A DNA stretch of 64,000 bases from Vibrio profundi (GCF_005281835.1 NZ_RZIS01000014.1:1-64000); one strand, 5' to 3'; shown: positions 52,359 through 61,803, numbered from the stretch's first letter. Notes: a model not told the origin generated them from the sequence alone. Numbers and translations: made by a program.

Positions 52359-54005
52359 TTATGTGTTCTCCAACATTTCGCTATTCGATGCGCCTGGCGG
52401 TACTAGTGGCCATACGTTTTCTTCTTCATCAATGACGATGTGCAGTAAGTAAGCCGTTTTGCTTTCTAGCATCTCTTTAAGTGCAGGGACTACTTCCTCT
52501 TTACGAGTAATGGTCTTTCCTGGGATATCAAAAGCTTTTGCTAGCATGACAAAATCAGGGTTGTCATCAAGGATGGTTTCACTGTGGCGGCCGTCGAAGA
52601 ATAGCGACTGCCATTGACGTACCATGCCAAGACGAGAGTTATTCAGTAGCACCATTTTTACTGGGATCTGGCGACGCTTTAATGTGCCAAGCTCTTGAAC
52701 GTTCATCATGAATGAACCGTCACCGGAAACTAGAATAGATTGGTCGTCTGGCCTTGCAACTGCTGCACCCATCGCCGCAGGTAAGCCAAAGCCCATAGTC
52801 CCTAGGCCCGCGGAAGTGATGAAGTTCTGTGGATCGCGTGGCTGCATGTGCTGTGCTGCCCACATTTGGTGCTGGCCAACATCGGTAGAGATGATTGAGC
52901 TCTCTGGCATCATGTCAGATAACTGCTTAAGCAGCAGTGGTGCGAAGATTGGTTCGCCTGGATGGTCGTAGCGCCACTTAAAGCTGCTGCGTAGCCCTTC
53001 AGAGTGGTGAACCCACGAAGAGATATCTTGTGTCAGCTCTAGCTGAGGAAGAACCTTGTTGATGTCACCACGAATTGGAGCGTGAGCATGACGTAGCTTG
53101 CTGAATTCTGCCGCATCAATATCAATATGGATAACTTTAGCGTGTGGGGCAAAAGTATCGAGCTTACCTGTTACTCGGTCGTCGAAACGTGCGCCGACTA
53201 CGATCAAAAGGTCACATTCTTGAACCACTAAGTTTGCGGCTTTAGTACCGTGCATACCTAGCATACCAAGGTAGTGAGGATCATGACGTTCAATCGTCCC
53301 TAACCCTTTCAAAGTGCTGACGGCAGGCATGGGGTTTAAACGTAAGAACTCACGAACAGAGTCGGTTGCTTTCGCGAGTTGTACACCACCACCGACATAA
53401 AGCACAGGGCGAGTCGCTTCAGACAACACTTGCTGAGCGGTAGCCAAAGATTCTTGGCTTGCTACTGGAATGGCTGGTGGAATGAATTCAGGAAGAATTT
53501 CGACAGGTGCTTCGGCAAGCTGTACATCTTTGGCGATATCGACAATCACTGGTCCTGGGCGGCCTGCTTTAGCTACTTCAAATGCTTCTGCAAGTGTCGG
53601 TGCTAAATCGTTGATATCTGTTACTAGGTAGCTGTGCTTAGTACAAGACAGAGACATTCCAATAACATCCATCTCTTGGAATGCATCCGTACCGATGTGA
53701 GAACTTGCGACTTGGCCTGTGATCGCGACAAGTGGGATTGAATCCATGAAAGCGTCGGCTAGGCCTGTGACTAGGTTGGTTGCGCCAGGGCCTGAAGTCG
53801 CCATACAAACGGCAACGTCTTGGCTTGCTCGCGCCATACCAATGGCGGCGATGACGGCGCCTTGTTCGTGACGACATAAAATATGTTCTACGCCACCATC
53901 ATACAGTGCGTCGTAGATTGGCATGATAGCGCCACCTGGGTAACCAAAAACGGTTTTGATACCCTGTTGTTTTAAAGCGGATACGACTAATTCTGCGCCT
54001 TTCAT
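52359..54005 (-). CDS. ilvG: Acetolactate synthase II large subunit IlvG
   Basis: The 548-residue ThDP enzyme forms acetolactate or acetohydroxybutyrate. The catalytic glutamate is in CRHEQGAVIAA (about residue 47), and the ThDP-binding motif GDGSFMMNVQELGT is near 427. The frame is complete, unlike the frameshifted ilvG of E. coli K-12. It is the first structural gene of the operon, behind the ilvL attenuator. Confidence 0.97.
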   Translation of the reverse strand: MKGAELVVSALKQQGIKTVFGYPGGAIMPIYDALYDGGVEHILCRHEQGAVIAAIGMARASQDVAVCMATSGPGATNLVTGLADAFMDSIPLVAITGQVASSHIGTDAFQEMDVIGMSLSCTKHSYLVTDINDLAPTLAEAFEVAKAGRPGPVIVDIAKDVQLAEAPVEILPEFIPPAIPVASQESLATAQQVLSEATRPVLYVGGGVQLAKATDSVREFLRLNPMPAVSTLKGLGTIERHDPHYLGMLGMHGTKAANLVVQECDLLIVVGARFDDRVTGKLDTFAPHAKVIHIDIDAAEFSKLRHAHAPIRGDINKVLPQLELTQDISSWVHHSEGLRSSFKWRYDHPGEPIFAPLLLKQLSDMMPESSIISTDVGQHQMWAAQHMQPRDPQNFITSAGLGTMGFGLPAAMGAAVARPDDQSILVSGDGSFMMNVQELGTLKRRQIPVKMVLLNNSRLGMVRQWQSLFFDGRHSETILDDNPDFVMLAKAFDIPGKTITRKEEVVPALKEMLESKTAYLLHIVIDEEENVWPLVPPGASNSEMLENT

Positions 54006-54138
54006 CGTAATCCCCCTGTGTTACCAACTACTTGGTAACTATTTCCTTTTTGACTGCACATCTTGTGCTCCCATTCTTCCTGTCTGTCAGTGAAACCGAC
54101 TTGCTTCAAATTATAAAAAACGAAATCTATAAACTAGA

Positions 54139-54172
54139 AAAAACCCCCGAACTTTTCAGTGCGGGGGTTTTT
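54139..54172 (-). terminator. ilvGMEDA attenuator
   Basis: In the minus-strand RNA AAAACCCCCG pairs with CGGGGGTTTT around a loop and is followed by six T residues. It lies 13 bases after the ilvL stop and about 130 bases before ilvG. This is the classic attenuator: stalled leader translation at scarce Ile, Val or Leu would prevent it forming. The full leader region spans 54006-54476, which has no other gene. Confidence 0.92.
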
Positions 54173-54184
54173 AAAATCTTGTGG

Positions 54185-54274
54185 CTATTTTTTATCCACT
54201 CGCCCCCGCGCAGTCTTAATAATGACTACGATCACCAGGTTAATCAGAGCGTAAATGCGAGCGTTAAATTTCAT
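54185..54274 (-). CDS. ilvL: ilv leader peptide IlvL
   Basis: This 29-residue frame begins MKFNARIYALINLVIVVIIK and ends in GRVDKK. Residues 7-19 include Ile, Leu and Val at nine of thirteen positions, the regulatory codons. It is below usual gene-length cut-offs. It stops just before the attenuator hairpin, so ribosome stalling can choose between the antiterminator and terminator. Together with ilvGMEDA downstream this is a confident call. Confidence 0.93.
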   Translation of the reverse strand: MKFNARIYALINLVIVVIIKTARGRVDKK

Positions 54275-54476
54275 ATATAGCTATTTTTATCGTGTATTGT
54301 CTTATGTAAATGTTTGCGTCTCTAGTGTTATCACACAAATCTGCTGGATGACAAGCAAAATGTCATTCTTTTTTCACATAAATACCCCATCCCACCACGC
54401 TATATAACATTTCAATGGATTAAATGTTCAATAAATACCGATATGAATACTTTTAAATCAATAACAAAGGGATGTT

Positions 54477-56000
54477 ATGGGGCTCGCAATCGTTCATAGC
54501 CGTGCCAGTGTGGGAGTGGAAGCGCCTGCAGTGACCGTCGAAGTACACATTAGCAATGGGATGCCAGGCTTTACGTTGGTTGGATTACCAGAAACTACCG
54601 TTAAAGAATCTCGTGATCGGGTGCGCAGTGCGATCATTAACTCTCGCTTTGAATTTCCGGCTAAAAGGATCACCGTTAATCTTGCGCCTGCCGACTTGCC
54701 GAAAGAAGGCGGGCGATTTGATCTACCAATTGCGCTTGGTATTTTGGCTGCGTCTGAGCAACTTCCAATCAGCAAACTAGGCCAATATGAATTTGTCGGT
54801 GAGCTTGCGCTTTCTGGAGAGTTGAGGAGCGTTAAAGGCGTATTGCCTGCAGCTTTAGCGACGAATCGCGTGAAGCGTTGCTTGGTCGTTCCTCATCATA
54901 ATGGTGATCAAGCGGCTCTAGTGGGTAAGGGCGTTCATAAATCGGCGCAAAGTTTATTGGAGGTGTGTGCCGACTTATGTGGTCAGCAAAGCTTATCGTT
55001 GCATCAAACTCCTAGCGAATGTGCTCAGCAAACCAATGAACGAGATTTGCGCGATATTATTGGCCAGCAGCAAGGAAAGCGAGCATTAGAAATTGCTGCG
55101 GCAGGTAATCATAATTTACTGTTTCTTGGCCCTCCGGGTACGGGCAAAACCATGCTGGCATCGCGATTGTGTGACTTATTGCCTGAGATGAATGAAGAAG
55201 AAGCCATGGAAACCGCGTCGGTTGCTTCGCTTATTCAACAGGATGTGAATGAGCATAATTGGAAACAACGGCCTTTTCGCACCCCTCATCATTCCAGTTC
55301 TATGGCAGCATTGGTTGGCGGTGGCGCTATTCCAAGGCCGGGGGAAATCTCCTTGGCGCATAATGGATTATTGTTTTTAGATGAAATGCCTGAGTTTGAA
55401 CGTAAAGTTTTAGACTCACTCCGCGAGCCTTTGGAATCCGGAGAAATTATTATCTCACGCGCTCAAGGCAAGACGCGTTTTCCTGCTCGTTTTCAATTAG
55501 TCGGCGCATTGAACCCAAGCCCAACAGGGTACTATGAAGGAAACCAAGCCAGAGCTAACCCTCAGATTATATTGCGCTATTTGAATCGCTTATCTGGGCC
55601 ACTTCTTGATCGCTTTGATATGTCTTTGGAAATCCCACTACTACCTAAAGGTATGCTGGCGGAAGGGGGTGACCGAGGAGAAGCGAGTTCGGTAGTCAAG
55701 CAGAGAGTGGTCGCCGCCAGAGAAATAATGAAATATAGGAATGGCAAAGCCAATGCATTGTTAGGTAGCCGGGAAATAGAAACGCATTGTCCGCTGCAAA
55801 GGCAAGATGCCGATTTTCTTGAAAATGCTTTGCATCGTTTAGGTTTATCGATCCGTGCTTACCATAGGATAATAAAAGTCGCGAGAACCATTGCTGACCT
55901 TGAAGGCTGTGAACAAATAGAGAAAAAACATTTATCGGAAGCGCTCGGATATCGTGCGATGGATAGGTTATTAAAACAACTTACGGCTCAAGCTGTATAA
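54477..56000 (+). CDS. comM: ComM/YifB family AAA+ helicase
   Basis: The 507-residue ComM is a Mg-chelatase-like AAA+ helicase that promotes branch migration during natural transformation; vibrios are naturally competent on chitin. The N-terminal Lon-protease-like domain has GMPGFTLVGLPETTVKESRDR (given as its region, about 28-48). Walker A GPPGTGKTM is at 218-226, Walker B LLFLDEMPEF is near 301, and a C-terminal Mg-chelatase domain follows. comM is a frequent target of genomic island insertion in other bacteria; here it is uninterrupted. Confidence 0.93.
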   Translation: MGLAIVHSRASVGVEAPAVTVEVHISNGMPGFTLVGLPETTVKESRDRVRSAIINSRFEFPAKRITVNLAPADLPKEGGRFDLPIALGILAASEQLPISKLGQYEFVGELALSGELRSVKGVLPAALATNRVKRCLVVPHHNGDQAALVGKGVHKSAQSLLEVCADLCGQQSLSLHQTPSECAQQTNERDLRDIIGQQQGKRALEIAAAGNHNLLFLGPPGTGKTMLASRLCDLLPEMNEEEAMETASVASLIQQDVNEHNWKQRPFRTPHHSSSMAALVGGGAIPRPGEISLAHNGLLFLDEMPEFERKVLDSLREPLESGEIIISRAQGKTRFPARFQLVGALNPSPTGYYEGNQARANPQIILRYLNRLSGPLLDRFDMSLEIPLLPKGMLAEGGDRGEASSVVKQRVVAAREIMKYRNGKANALLGSREIETHCPLQRQDADFLENALHRLGLSIRAYHRIIKVARTIADLEGCEQIEKKHLSEALGYRAMDRLLKQLTAQAV

Positions 56001-56001
56001 C

Positions 56002-56028
56002 AAAGCCCACTAAGGTGGGCTTTGCTTT
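56002..56028. terminator. Terminator between comM and the DUF2860 gene
   Basis: The perfect stem AAAGCCCAC/GTGGGCTTT with loop TAAG is followed on the plus strand by GCTTTTG, directly after the comM stop. Confidence 0.8.
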
Positions 56029-56056
56029 TGATGTCGACTTACATGCAGTAACGGTT

Positions 56057-57055
56057 TTAGAACTGGTAGTTCATACCCACTGACATTAGGTATTCATCTT
56101 CATCATAAAAGTCGATGTTAGTGTCTGTTGTGCCGTAGCCCGCGAATGAAATCAGTGACCAGTCCTGCCATCCCATGAAATCCTGGTATTCGTAGGCAGC
56201 AAAGAAGCTGAGTTCACTTTCGTCACGAGTTTTATCAAACAGCGGGTTTACGGCGTCAAAAGAACGAGTAGTGTAACCTGCAGTTAATGCAAACTGGTGG
56301 CGGTTGAGTACTTTAAAATAAGAAAGTTCACCACCGAATGAGGTCGAAGAGTTGGCTTTACCATCCGCGTCTGTTTTTACATACGTTAATGATGGCTGTA
56401 AGAAAGAAGTCTCATTCAGTGATATTTGGTATTCACCTTTTACGTAGATAGAAGAGCTATCACGTTGCAGGGCATCAATAGAATCTTGTTCTGTTGCTGG
56501 GTCAAACACACCCATACCAGATTGCTCATCGCTAACATCTTTAGTCGCGTATGCCGTATCTAGCGTAAAGTTAGAACCTAGTATATTTTTGAACTTTAGA
56601 CGATATGCATTGCCTGATTCATCCGTAGTTTGACGTTCGGCATTTAGAAGGTAAGGATCTGACCAGGTTTCACCTGACATGATTGTCGGTAGGAAAGAGG
56701 CATCGATAACCATACCTGAGGCAAATTCTTGTTTGTAGCCGATCTCTAAAGCAAGGTTACCGACAGCAATATCTTCACGAGCTGTACCTGCGTAAACCTG
56801 TTTATCTAAATGACGACCAAATGTATAGGTAACACTGCCTAGCGGTAGTACTAGAAAATCACCATTAGACTCGGCTTTTTTCGTTGAATTTGCTTCGGTA
56901 AGCGTCTTATCACCGTCAGTATCAAAATGAGATGATGAAGACATATAGCCAGTGTTTAGTGAAATCTCGCCGCTGAAACCAGCTTCTTCAGATAGCTCAG
57001 CCATAGCGGGAGCTGCTGCAATAGCAAGAGCCAATAGTGATAGTTTAGCATTCAT
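56057..57055 (-). CDS. DUF2860-type outer-membrane protein, copy A
   Basis: This 332-residue protein has a signal peptide (about 1-19, ending AAAPAMA) and a mature part rich in alternating aromatic and hydrophobic strands, ending in NYQF, as outer-membrane beta barrels do. Shared with the next gene are EAGFSGEIS, an FDTDGDKT acidic loop near residue 45, DTAYATKDV, NAYRLKF and YEYQDFMGWQDWS. I associate these with Vibrio DUF2860; the function is unknown. An AAGGAG ribosome site lies upstream. It and the neighbour are tandem duplicates. Confidence 0.85.
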   Translation of the reverse strand: MNAKLSLLALAIAAAPAMAELSEEAGFSGEISLNTGYMSSSSHFDTDGDKTLTEANSTKKAESNGDFLVLPLGSVTYTFGRHLDKQVYAGTAREDIAVGNLALEIGYKQEFASGMVIDASFLPTIMSGETWSDPYLLNAERQTTDESGNAYRLKFKNILGSNFTLDTAYATKDVSDEQSGMGVFDPATEQDSIDALQRDSSSIYVKGEYQISLNETSFLQPSLTYVKTDADGKANSSTSFGGELSYFKVLNRHQFALTAGYTTRSFDAVNPLFDKTRDESELSFFAAYEYQDFMGWQDWSLISFAGYGTTDTNIDFYDEDEYLMSVGMNYQF

Positions 57056-57154
57056 GGAAATACTCCTTTGTTAGAGGCCGATAGTCTAAAAAGGGGCGCG
57101 TCGAACTTTTGTCAAACGGTATGAAGTTTTTTTGATTATTTTATCTGGATATAA

Positions 57155-57177
57155 AAAGGGAGCGATTCGCTCCCTTA
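57155..57177 (-). terminator. Hairpin between the two DUF2860 genes
   Basis: The stem AAGGGAGCGA/TCGCTCCCTT is followed on the minus strand by a T-rich run. It lies about 47 bases after the stop of copy B, suggesting the two copies are transcribed separately. Confidence 0.8.
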
Positions 57178-57223
57178 AGTATTAGATGGTGTGGCGTTTA
57201 AGCTTTAAAGCGTGGGCTTTTTC

Positions 57224-58186
57224 TTAGAACTGATAGTTTAAACCGACAGAAACTAAGGTTTCAGATTGATCATAGAACGTGATGTTGGATTGGCCTGCGC
57301 CATACCCAGCAAGACCGATGAATGACCAATCTTGCCAGTCCATGAAGTTTTTGTATTCATAAGCGGCAAACAAGCTGTAGTTATTGTCGCTACGCTTTTT
57401 ATCAAAATTGGTTAATGTTGCCGCTGCATCATATGAACGATGGCTGTAACCTGCGGTGAGCGCTAGCTGATGGCGTTGCATGACTTTAAATAAGCTCAGT
57501 TCCGCTCCTAATTGATCATAAGAGTTAGCATCGCCATCCGCAGAGGAAGACTGGTAAATGATCGATGGCAAGAGGAAAGACGTTCGGCTTAATGGCTGAC
57601 GATATTGACCTTTTACGTAGATGGTTTTGCTATCTCTCTTTAATGCTTTGTCTGTCACTAGATCATTTTCAACATCTTTGGTCGCATAAGCGGTATCTAA
57701 GCTAAAGTTAGAACCTGCGATCTTGTCGAATTTTAAGCGGAAGGCATTACCGGTTTCGTCGGTTTCTGTTCTTGCTGACCCAGTTTTATACGGGTCTTCC
57801 CAGGTTTTGCCAGACATGACGGTTGGCAATAAAGACGCATCAATAATTGTGCCTGACTCTAGTTGGTACTTATAACCAACTTCCAATACCACAGTACCCG
57901 TTGCTACATCTTCACGCGAAGTACCAACGTAGACTTGCTGGTTTAGGCTTTGGCCAAAGGTGTAAGCAATGCTGCCAAGAGGAGCAACTACAAAATTGGT
58001 GTCTGAAGAAGCGCTTTGAGTATTCGAAGTGATGGTGCTGTCACCGTCAGTGTCGAAGTTGGAGCTCGAAGCACGAAAGCCTGAGTTAATTGATATCTCA
58101 CCGCTAAAGCCAGCTTCATCCGATAGCTGAGCCATCGCAGGCGCTGCAATAATGCTGGCAGCAATAAGTGTATAGATTGTTTTCAT
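57224..58186 (-). CDS. DUF2860-type outer-membrane protein, copy B
   Basis: This protein is 320 residues from the ATG at 58186, which has AGGAGA upstream; a longer frame to 58282 lacks a signal-like start. The signal peptide (MKTIYTLIAASIIAAPAMA) is followed by the same landmarks as copy A: EAGFSGEIS, FDTDGDST, DTAYATKDV, NAFRLKF and YEYKNFMDWQDWSFIGLAGYG (in part), ending NYQF. It is an outer-membrane barrel by inference, with unknown substrate. The FDTDGD loop resembles calcium-binding acidic loops, but that is speculative. Confidence 0.85.
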   Translation of the reverse strand: MKTIYTLIAASIIAAPAMAQLSDEAGFSGEISINSGFRASSSNFDTDGDSTITSNTQSASSDTNFVVAPLGSIAYTFGQSLNQQVYVGTSREDVATGTVVLEVGYKYQLESGTIIDASLLPTVMSGKTWEDPYKTGSARTETDETGNAFRLKFDKIAGSNFSLDTAYATKDVENDLVTDKALKRDSKTIYVKGQYRQPLSRTSFLLPSIIYQSSSADGDANSYDQLGAELSLFKVMQRHQLALTAGYSHRSYDAAATLTNFDKKRSDNNYSLFAAYEYKNFMDWQDWSFIGLAGYGAGQSNITFYDQSETLVSVGLNYQF

Positions 58187-58390
58187 TCGCGATGTCTCCT
58201 TGACCGAATGATGGGTTATTGATGTTCTAAATGTACTCTTTGTGATTATCAATTGGATCAGTAGTTCAGTTGATTTTTGCACGAGTTGTGATTTTAAAGC
58301 ATTGATCCCAATAATAAGGCGAAAATGGCGTGCTTCAATCGATGAACGTCAGGATTCAGTTAGGAAAGTGCTGGTGGGTAATGTTGAAAT

Positions 58391-58420
58391 AAAAAAGGGA
58401 AGCCAATGCTTCCCTTTTTT
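58391..58420. terminator. Bidirectional terminator after dsbA
   Basis: The stem AAGGGAAGC/GCTTCCCTT is flanked by A6 and T6 tracts, 14 bases after the dsbA stop on the minus strand. Confidence 0.92.
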
Positions 58421-58433
58421 ATATTAGGTAGGA

Positions 58434-59033
58434 TTATTTCTTCAATAAGAAGTTAACCAGCTCAAAGTATTCATCTAAGGTTTTGATACCTTGCGCTTGA
58501 ACTAAGTAGCGGTTGTTTACCAATACCGCAGGTACACCGGATAGGCCGCTATTTTTAAATTGCTTATCGAAACGACGCACCATTGAATCAACCGCAAAGC
58601 CGTTAAATGCCGCATCGTACTTCTTAGCGTCGACACCTTCATCAAGGAAGATTTGACGTAGCTCGTCGTCATTCTTTGGCGCTTTATTCATGTTGTGAAT
58701 GCGGTTGAACAATACCGGCGTCATTTTATCTTCAACTTTTAAAGCAATTGACGTCGCGTAAGCTTTGCTCATCGATTTACCCATATTGCCACCCATGAAA
58801 GATACATGGTTCTTTTGCAGTTTAACGCCTTCTGGTAACTGCTTTTTCAGCTGCTGGATGATTGGCTCAAAGCTATTACAGTGTGGGCAGTAAAATGAGA
58901 AAAACTCTGTCACAACCGGCTTTTTAGATGGTTCTAGGTCAAGCACTTTGTAGTGTTCACCTTCGTTAAATTTTGCAGCGTGTGCAGATAAGCTCAGCAT
59001 TACCAGTGAGACAAATGCGAACAGTTTTTTCAT
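58434..59033 (-). CDS. dsbA: Thiol:disulfide interchange protein DsbA
   Basis: This protein is 199 residues from the ATG at 59033 (five codons after an alternative ATG at 59048), chosen because the signal peptide MKKLFAFVSLVMLSLSAHAA begins there. The mature thioredoxin-fold oxidase introduces disulfides into periplasmic proteins. The active site is CPHC (Cys49 and Cys52 of the precursor), and the cis-proline loop is SGVPAVLVNN. The V. cholerae homologue, TcpG, is needed for toxin and pilus folding. It follows srkA after about 46 bases. Confidence 0.96.
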   Translation of the reverse strand: MKKLFAFVSLVMLSLSAHAAKFNEGEHYKVLDLEPSKKPVVTEFFSFYCPHCNSFEPIIQQLKKQLPEGVKLQKNHVSFMGGNMGKSMSKAYATSIALKVEDKMTPVLFNRIHNMNKAPKNDDELRQIFLDEGVDAKKYDAAFNGFAVDSMVRRFDKQFKNSGLSGVPAVLVNNRYLVQAQGIKTLDEYFELVNFLLKK

Positions 59034-59079
59034 CGGGTGACTCTCCATAGATTTTTATTTGAATTCGATAGTGTGCGTA

Positions 59080-60066
59080 TTACCACTGAGGCATTAATGA
59101 CAGCGGCGGTTCTTGTAATGCCGCGATTTGCTCTTTAAACGCGAGCACTTGGCTTTCCCAGTACTTTGGATCATTAAACCATGGGAATGCAAGCGGGAAA
59201 GCCGGATCTTGCCAGCGTTTCGCTAACCATGCCATGTAATGCACCATACGTAGACCACGTAGCGGCTCGATAAGTTTCAATTCTGATGGGTTAAAATCGC
59301 AGAACTCTTGATAGCTCTCCAAAATCACGTCGAGTTGCATCAGCTTATCTTGGCGATCACCATTGAGTAGCATCCAGAGATCTTGCACCGCTGGGCCGTT
59401 GCGCGCATCGTCGAGGTCGACAAACATAGGCCCATCACGCCATAAAATATTTCCTGGGTGGCAATCTCCGTGTAGGCGAATGATTTTGGTATCGGCTGAC
59501 CAATGTTGTTCTAACTCTTTAATCAATAAATCGAGATCGTTAAAGAACGCGTTTTCTAAATGCATGGGAATGAAATCGGCGCTTTGTAATAGCTGGCGCG
59601 GTTGGTGCAGATATTCATCCAAACTTATGGTTGGGCGGTGTTGGAAAGTCGACTGCGCGCCTACTTTGTGAATGCGGCCTAAGAAGCGTCCAACGCCTTC
59701 TAATTGGTCGATGTTGTCGACCTCAAACTGACGTCCACCAACGCTTTCGAACAAAGAAAAGTAGTAGCCTTGGTATTCATGTAGCGTAGTGCCATTGATG
59801 CGCATGGGTGGCGCGACAGGTATTTCTTGGTCGATTAGCTCCAACGCAAAGTCATGTTCTTCTTGGATTTGCGCTTGGCTCCAACGCTGAGGGCGGTAGA
59901 ACTTCACCACATAACGCTTTTTGTCTTCATCACTGAATTGGTAGACGCGGTTTTCGTAACTGTTAAGTGCTAATAATCCGGATTCTGCACGAACGCCGAT
60001 ACTTTCAAGGGCATACCACATGAAGTCGGGAGTTAAGGCATCAAAGTTGAATGCTTGTATGGTCAT
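59080..60066 (-). CDS. srkA: Stress response kinase A (SrkA/YihE)
   Basis: The 328-residue aminoglycoside-phosphotransferase-like kinase starts at the ATG at 60066 (an in-frame ATG six codons earlier sits in a terminator hairpin). LNSYENRVYQF, VVKFYRP, and the catalytic HGDCHPGNILWRDG followed by FVDLDDARNGP match E. coli SrkA. In E. coli it counters MazEF-linked death and senses Cpx stress. The srkA-dsbA pairing is conserved, linking periplasmic folding stress with DsbA supply. Confidence 0.93.
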   Translation of the reverse strand: MTIQAFNFDALTPDFMWYALESIGVRAESGLLALNSYENRVYQFSDEDKKRYVVKFYRPQRWSQAQIQEEHDFALELIDQEIPVAPPMRINGTTLHEYQGYYFSLFESVGGRQFEVDNIDQLEGVGRFLGRIHKVGAQSTFQHRPTISLDEYLHQPRQLLQSADFIPMHLENAFFNDLDLLIKELEQHWSADTKIIRLHGDCHPGNILWRDGPMFVDLDDARNGPAVQDLWMLLNGDRQDKLMQLDVILESYQEFCDFNPSELKLIEPLRGLRMVHYMAWLAKRWQDPAFPLAFPWFNDPKYWESQVLAFKEQIAALQEPPLSLMPQW

Positions 60067-60071
60067 ATAAT

Positions 60072-60097
60072 AAAAAAGGCTCATTACTGAGCCTTTT
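60072..60097 (-). terminator. ccoG terminator
   Basis: In minus-strand RNA AAAAAGGCTCA pairs with TGAGCCTTTTTT around a short loop, 17 bases after the ccoG stop and just upstream of srkA. Confidence 0.88.
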
Positions 60098-60113
60098 TCC
60101 GTTAACTGGGTAG

Positions 60114-61532
60114 TTACAGCTTCTTGATAAAGCGGCTTTCTACTTCAATGGTAAAGTCGTCGTTATCCGAGAGTATAAACTGAATTGTCGAAACTGGTGA
60201 GCTGAGTTTCTCTGGGTCTGCCCCTAAGCTGATCGGAAGGTTCAGTACTTCACCAGGGTTAACCTTGATGGTTTGGTTTCCATACCAAGTTACACTCGGC
60301 AGCCCTTCAACATCCAGTTGGTAGTTTTGTACTTGTTGAGTTTTATTGATCACCTTTAATGTGTAGGTGTTCTCAATCAAGCCTTCTCCATTGGTTCTGA
60401 ATAGTTGATTACGATCTCTTAGAACAGTTAATCCTGCAGGATCAACGGCAGCGATTTGAGCGAAGAACAAGCCAATCATCACAAGAAGTACGGCGCCATA
60501 ACCTAGAAGCTTTGGTCGCATTACTTTGGTGTGGTGGCCTTCTAGTCTATGTTCGGTGGTGTAGTTGATCAGACCTTTTTCATAGCCCATGCGGTCCATG
60601 GTTTTGTCACAAGCATCAATACAGGCACCACAGTTAATGCATTCATATTGTAGGCCGTCACGAATATCGATACCCGTCGGGCAGACCTGCACACACAAGT
60701 TACAATCGATACAATCACCTAAACCTAACTTTTTAGGATCGGCTTTACGTGAACGCGGGCCTCGGCTTTCACCGCGATCAGTATTGTAGCCAACGATGAA
60801 CGTGTCTTTATCAAACATTGCGGATTGGAAGCGAGCATACGGACACATGTGCAAACATACGATAGAGCGCATCCACCCAGCGTTTGCATAAGTACAGCCT
60901 GCAAAAAACAGCACCCAAAATACTGGCCAGAATGAAGCATCAAAGGTAAAGAATCCGATAACCAACTCTTGAACCGGAATGAAGTAACCAACAAAGGTCA
61001 ACCCGGTGGCGATAGCAATGGCGATCCAAGCAATATGCTTTAAGGTTTTTCGCATCAGAAGATTCGGTGTGAGCTTGCCAGAATCCTGTTTGCGTCGTTT
61101 GTTGGCTGCACCTTCCAGTTTTTCTTCAAACCAAATGTACATAAAGGTCCAGACGGTTTGTGGGCATAGATAACCACACCAAACCCTGCCTAAGAAGGTG
61201 GTGATGAAGAAGAGGGCAAAGGCGGCGATCATGAATAGGATCGCGAGCAATGTCAGATCTTGAGGGTAAAGCGTGGTGCCGAAAAAGTTAAACTGCTGGC
61301 TGCCGATATCCAATAAAATGGCTTGGCGCTCACCATAAGGGATCCAAGGGACTAACGCGAACAGGACTAGTAAAAACCAGCCTCCGTAGCGGCGCAATTG
61401 CTGAAACTTACCTTTACTTTCGCGCACGTAAATTCTATTGCTTGGGTTAAATCGATCTCCGTTACCTTTATGTGTTTTCGGGTTAAAGGTTTTTGGAGTC
61501 ACATCTTTGATATCGATTTTATCCTGACTCAT
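60114..61532 (-). CDS. ccoG: Cytochrome c oxidase accessory protein CcoG
   Basis: This protein is 472 residues from the ATG at 61532, preceded by AGAAGGAT; a longer frame to 61577 is less likely. CcoG (RdxA/FixG family) is a membrane iron-sulfur protein that reduces copper for assembly of cbb3 oxidase. About five membrane helices lie in the first 350 residues. Two 4Fe-4S motifs are visible: CIDCNLCVQVCPTG and CINCGACIDACDK (about 263-300). A C-terminal Ig-like domain follows. No cbb3 structural gene is nearby; those lie elsewhere. Confidence 0.93.
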   Translation of the reverse strand: MSQDKIDIKDVTPKTFNPKTHKGNGDRFNPSNRIYVRESKGKFQQLRRYGGWFLLVLFALVPWIPYGERQAILLDIGSQQFNFFGTTLYPQDLTLLAILFMIAAFALFFITTFLGRVWCGYLCPQTVWTFMYIWFEEKLEGAANKRRKQDSGKLTPNLLMRKTLKHIAWIAIAIATGLTFVGYFIPVQELVIGFFTFDASFWPVFWVLFFAGCTYANAGWMRSIVCLHMCPYARFQSAMFDKDTFIVGYNTDRGESRGPRSRKADPKKLGLGDCIDCNLCVQVCPTGIDIRDGLQYECINCGACIDACDKTMDRMGYEKGLINYTTEHRLEGHHTKVMRPKLLGYGAVLLVMIGLFFAQIAAVDPAGLTVLRDRNQLFRTNGEGLIENTYTLKVINKTQQVQNYQLDVEGLPSVTWYGNQTIKVNPGEVLNLPISLGADPEKLSSPVSTIQFILSDNDDFTIEVESRFIKKL

Positions 61533-61751
61533 TGGATATCCTTCTTGGGCTTTTGGTGCGATTTCTTGTGATAGCACTCAACGACATTACTTCTTCTGCA
61601 TAGCTTAGTGTAATTATTGGCTATGCATTTATTTTAGAAGATTCTTATGGATGGCGATTATAGCCTCATTAACTTTCTTATTTCTTTAACACTATCAACC
61701 TTTAACAACAAAAGTCATAACAGTTGTGACGAAAAAATAGCGAACAGAATG

Positions 61752-61776
61752 AAAAAAGCGACCTGAGAGGTCGCTT
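61752..61776 (-). terminator. yihD terminator
   Basis: In minus-strand RNA AAGCGACCT pairs with AGGTCGCTT and is followed by T5, 28 bases after the yihD stop. Confidence 0.88.
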
Positions 61777-61803
61777 ATGTAAATTGCTGAATGAGCCACA
61801 GAA

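Noticed and set aside
52359..54005. Possible ilvG frameshift as in E. coli K-12
   Set aside because: The frame is open through all 548 residues with catalytic and cofactor motifs intact.
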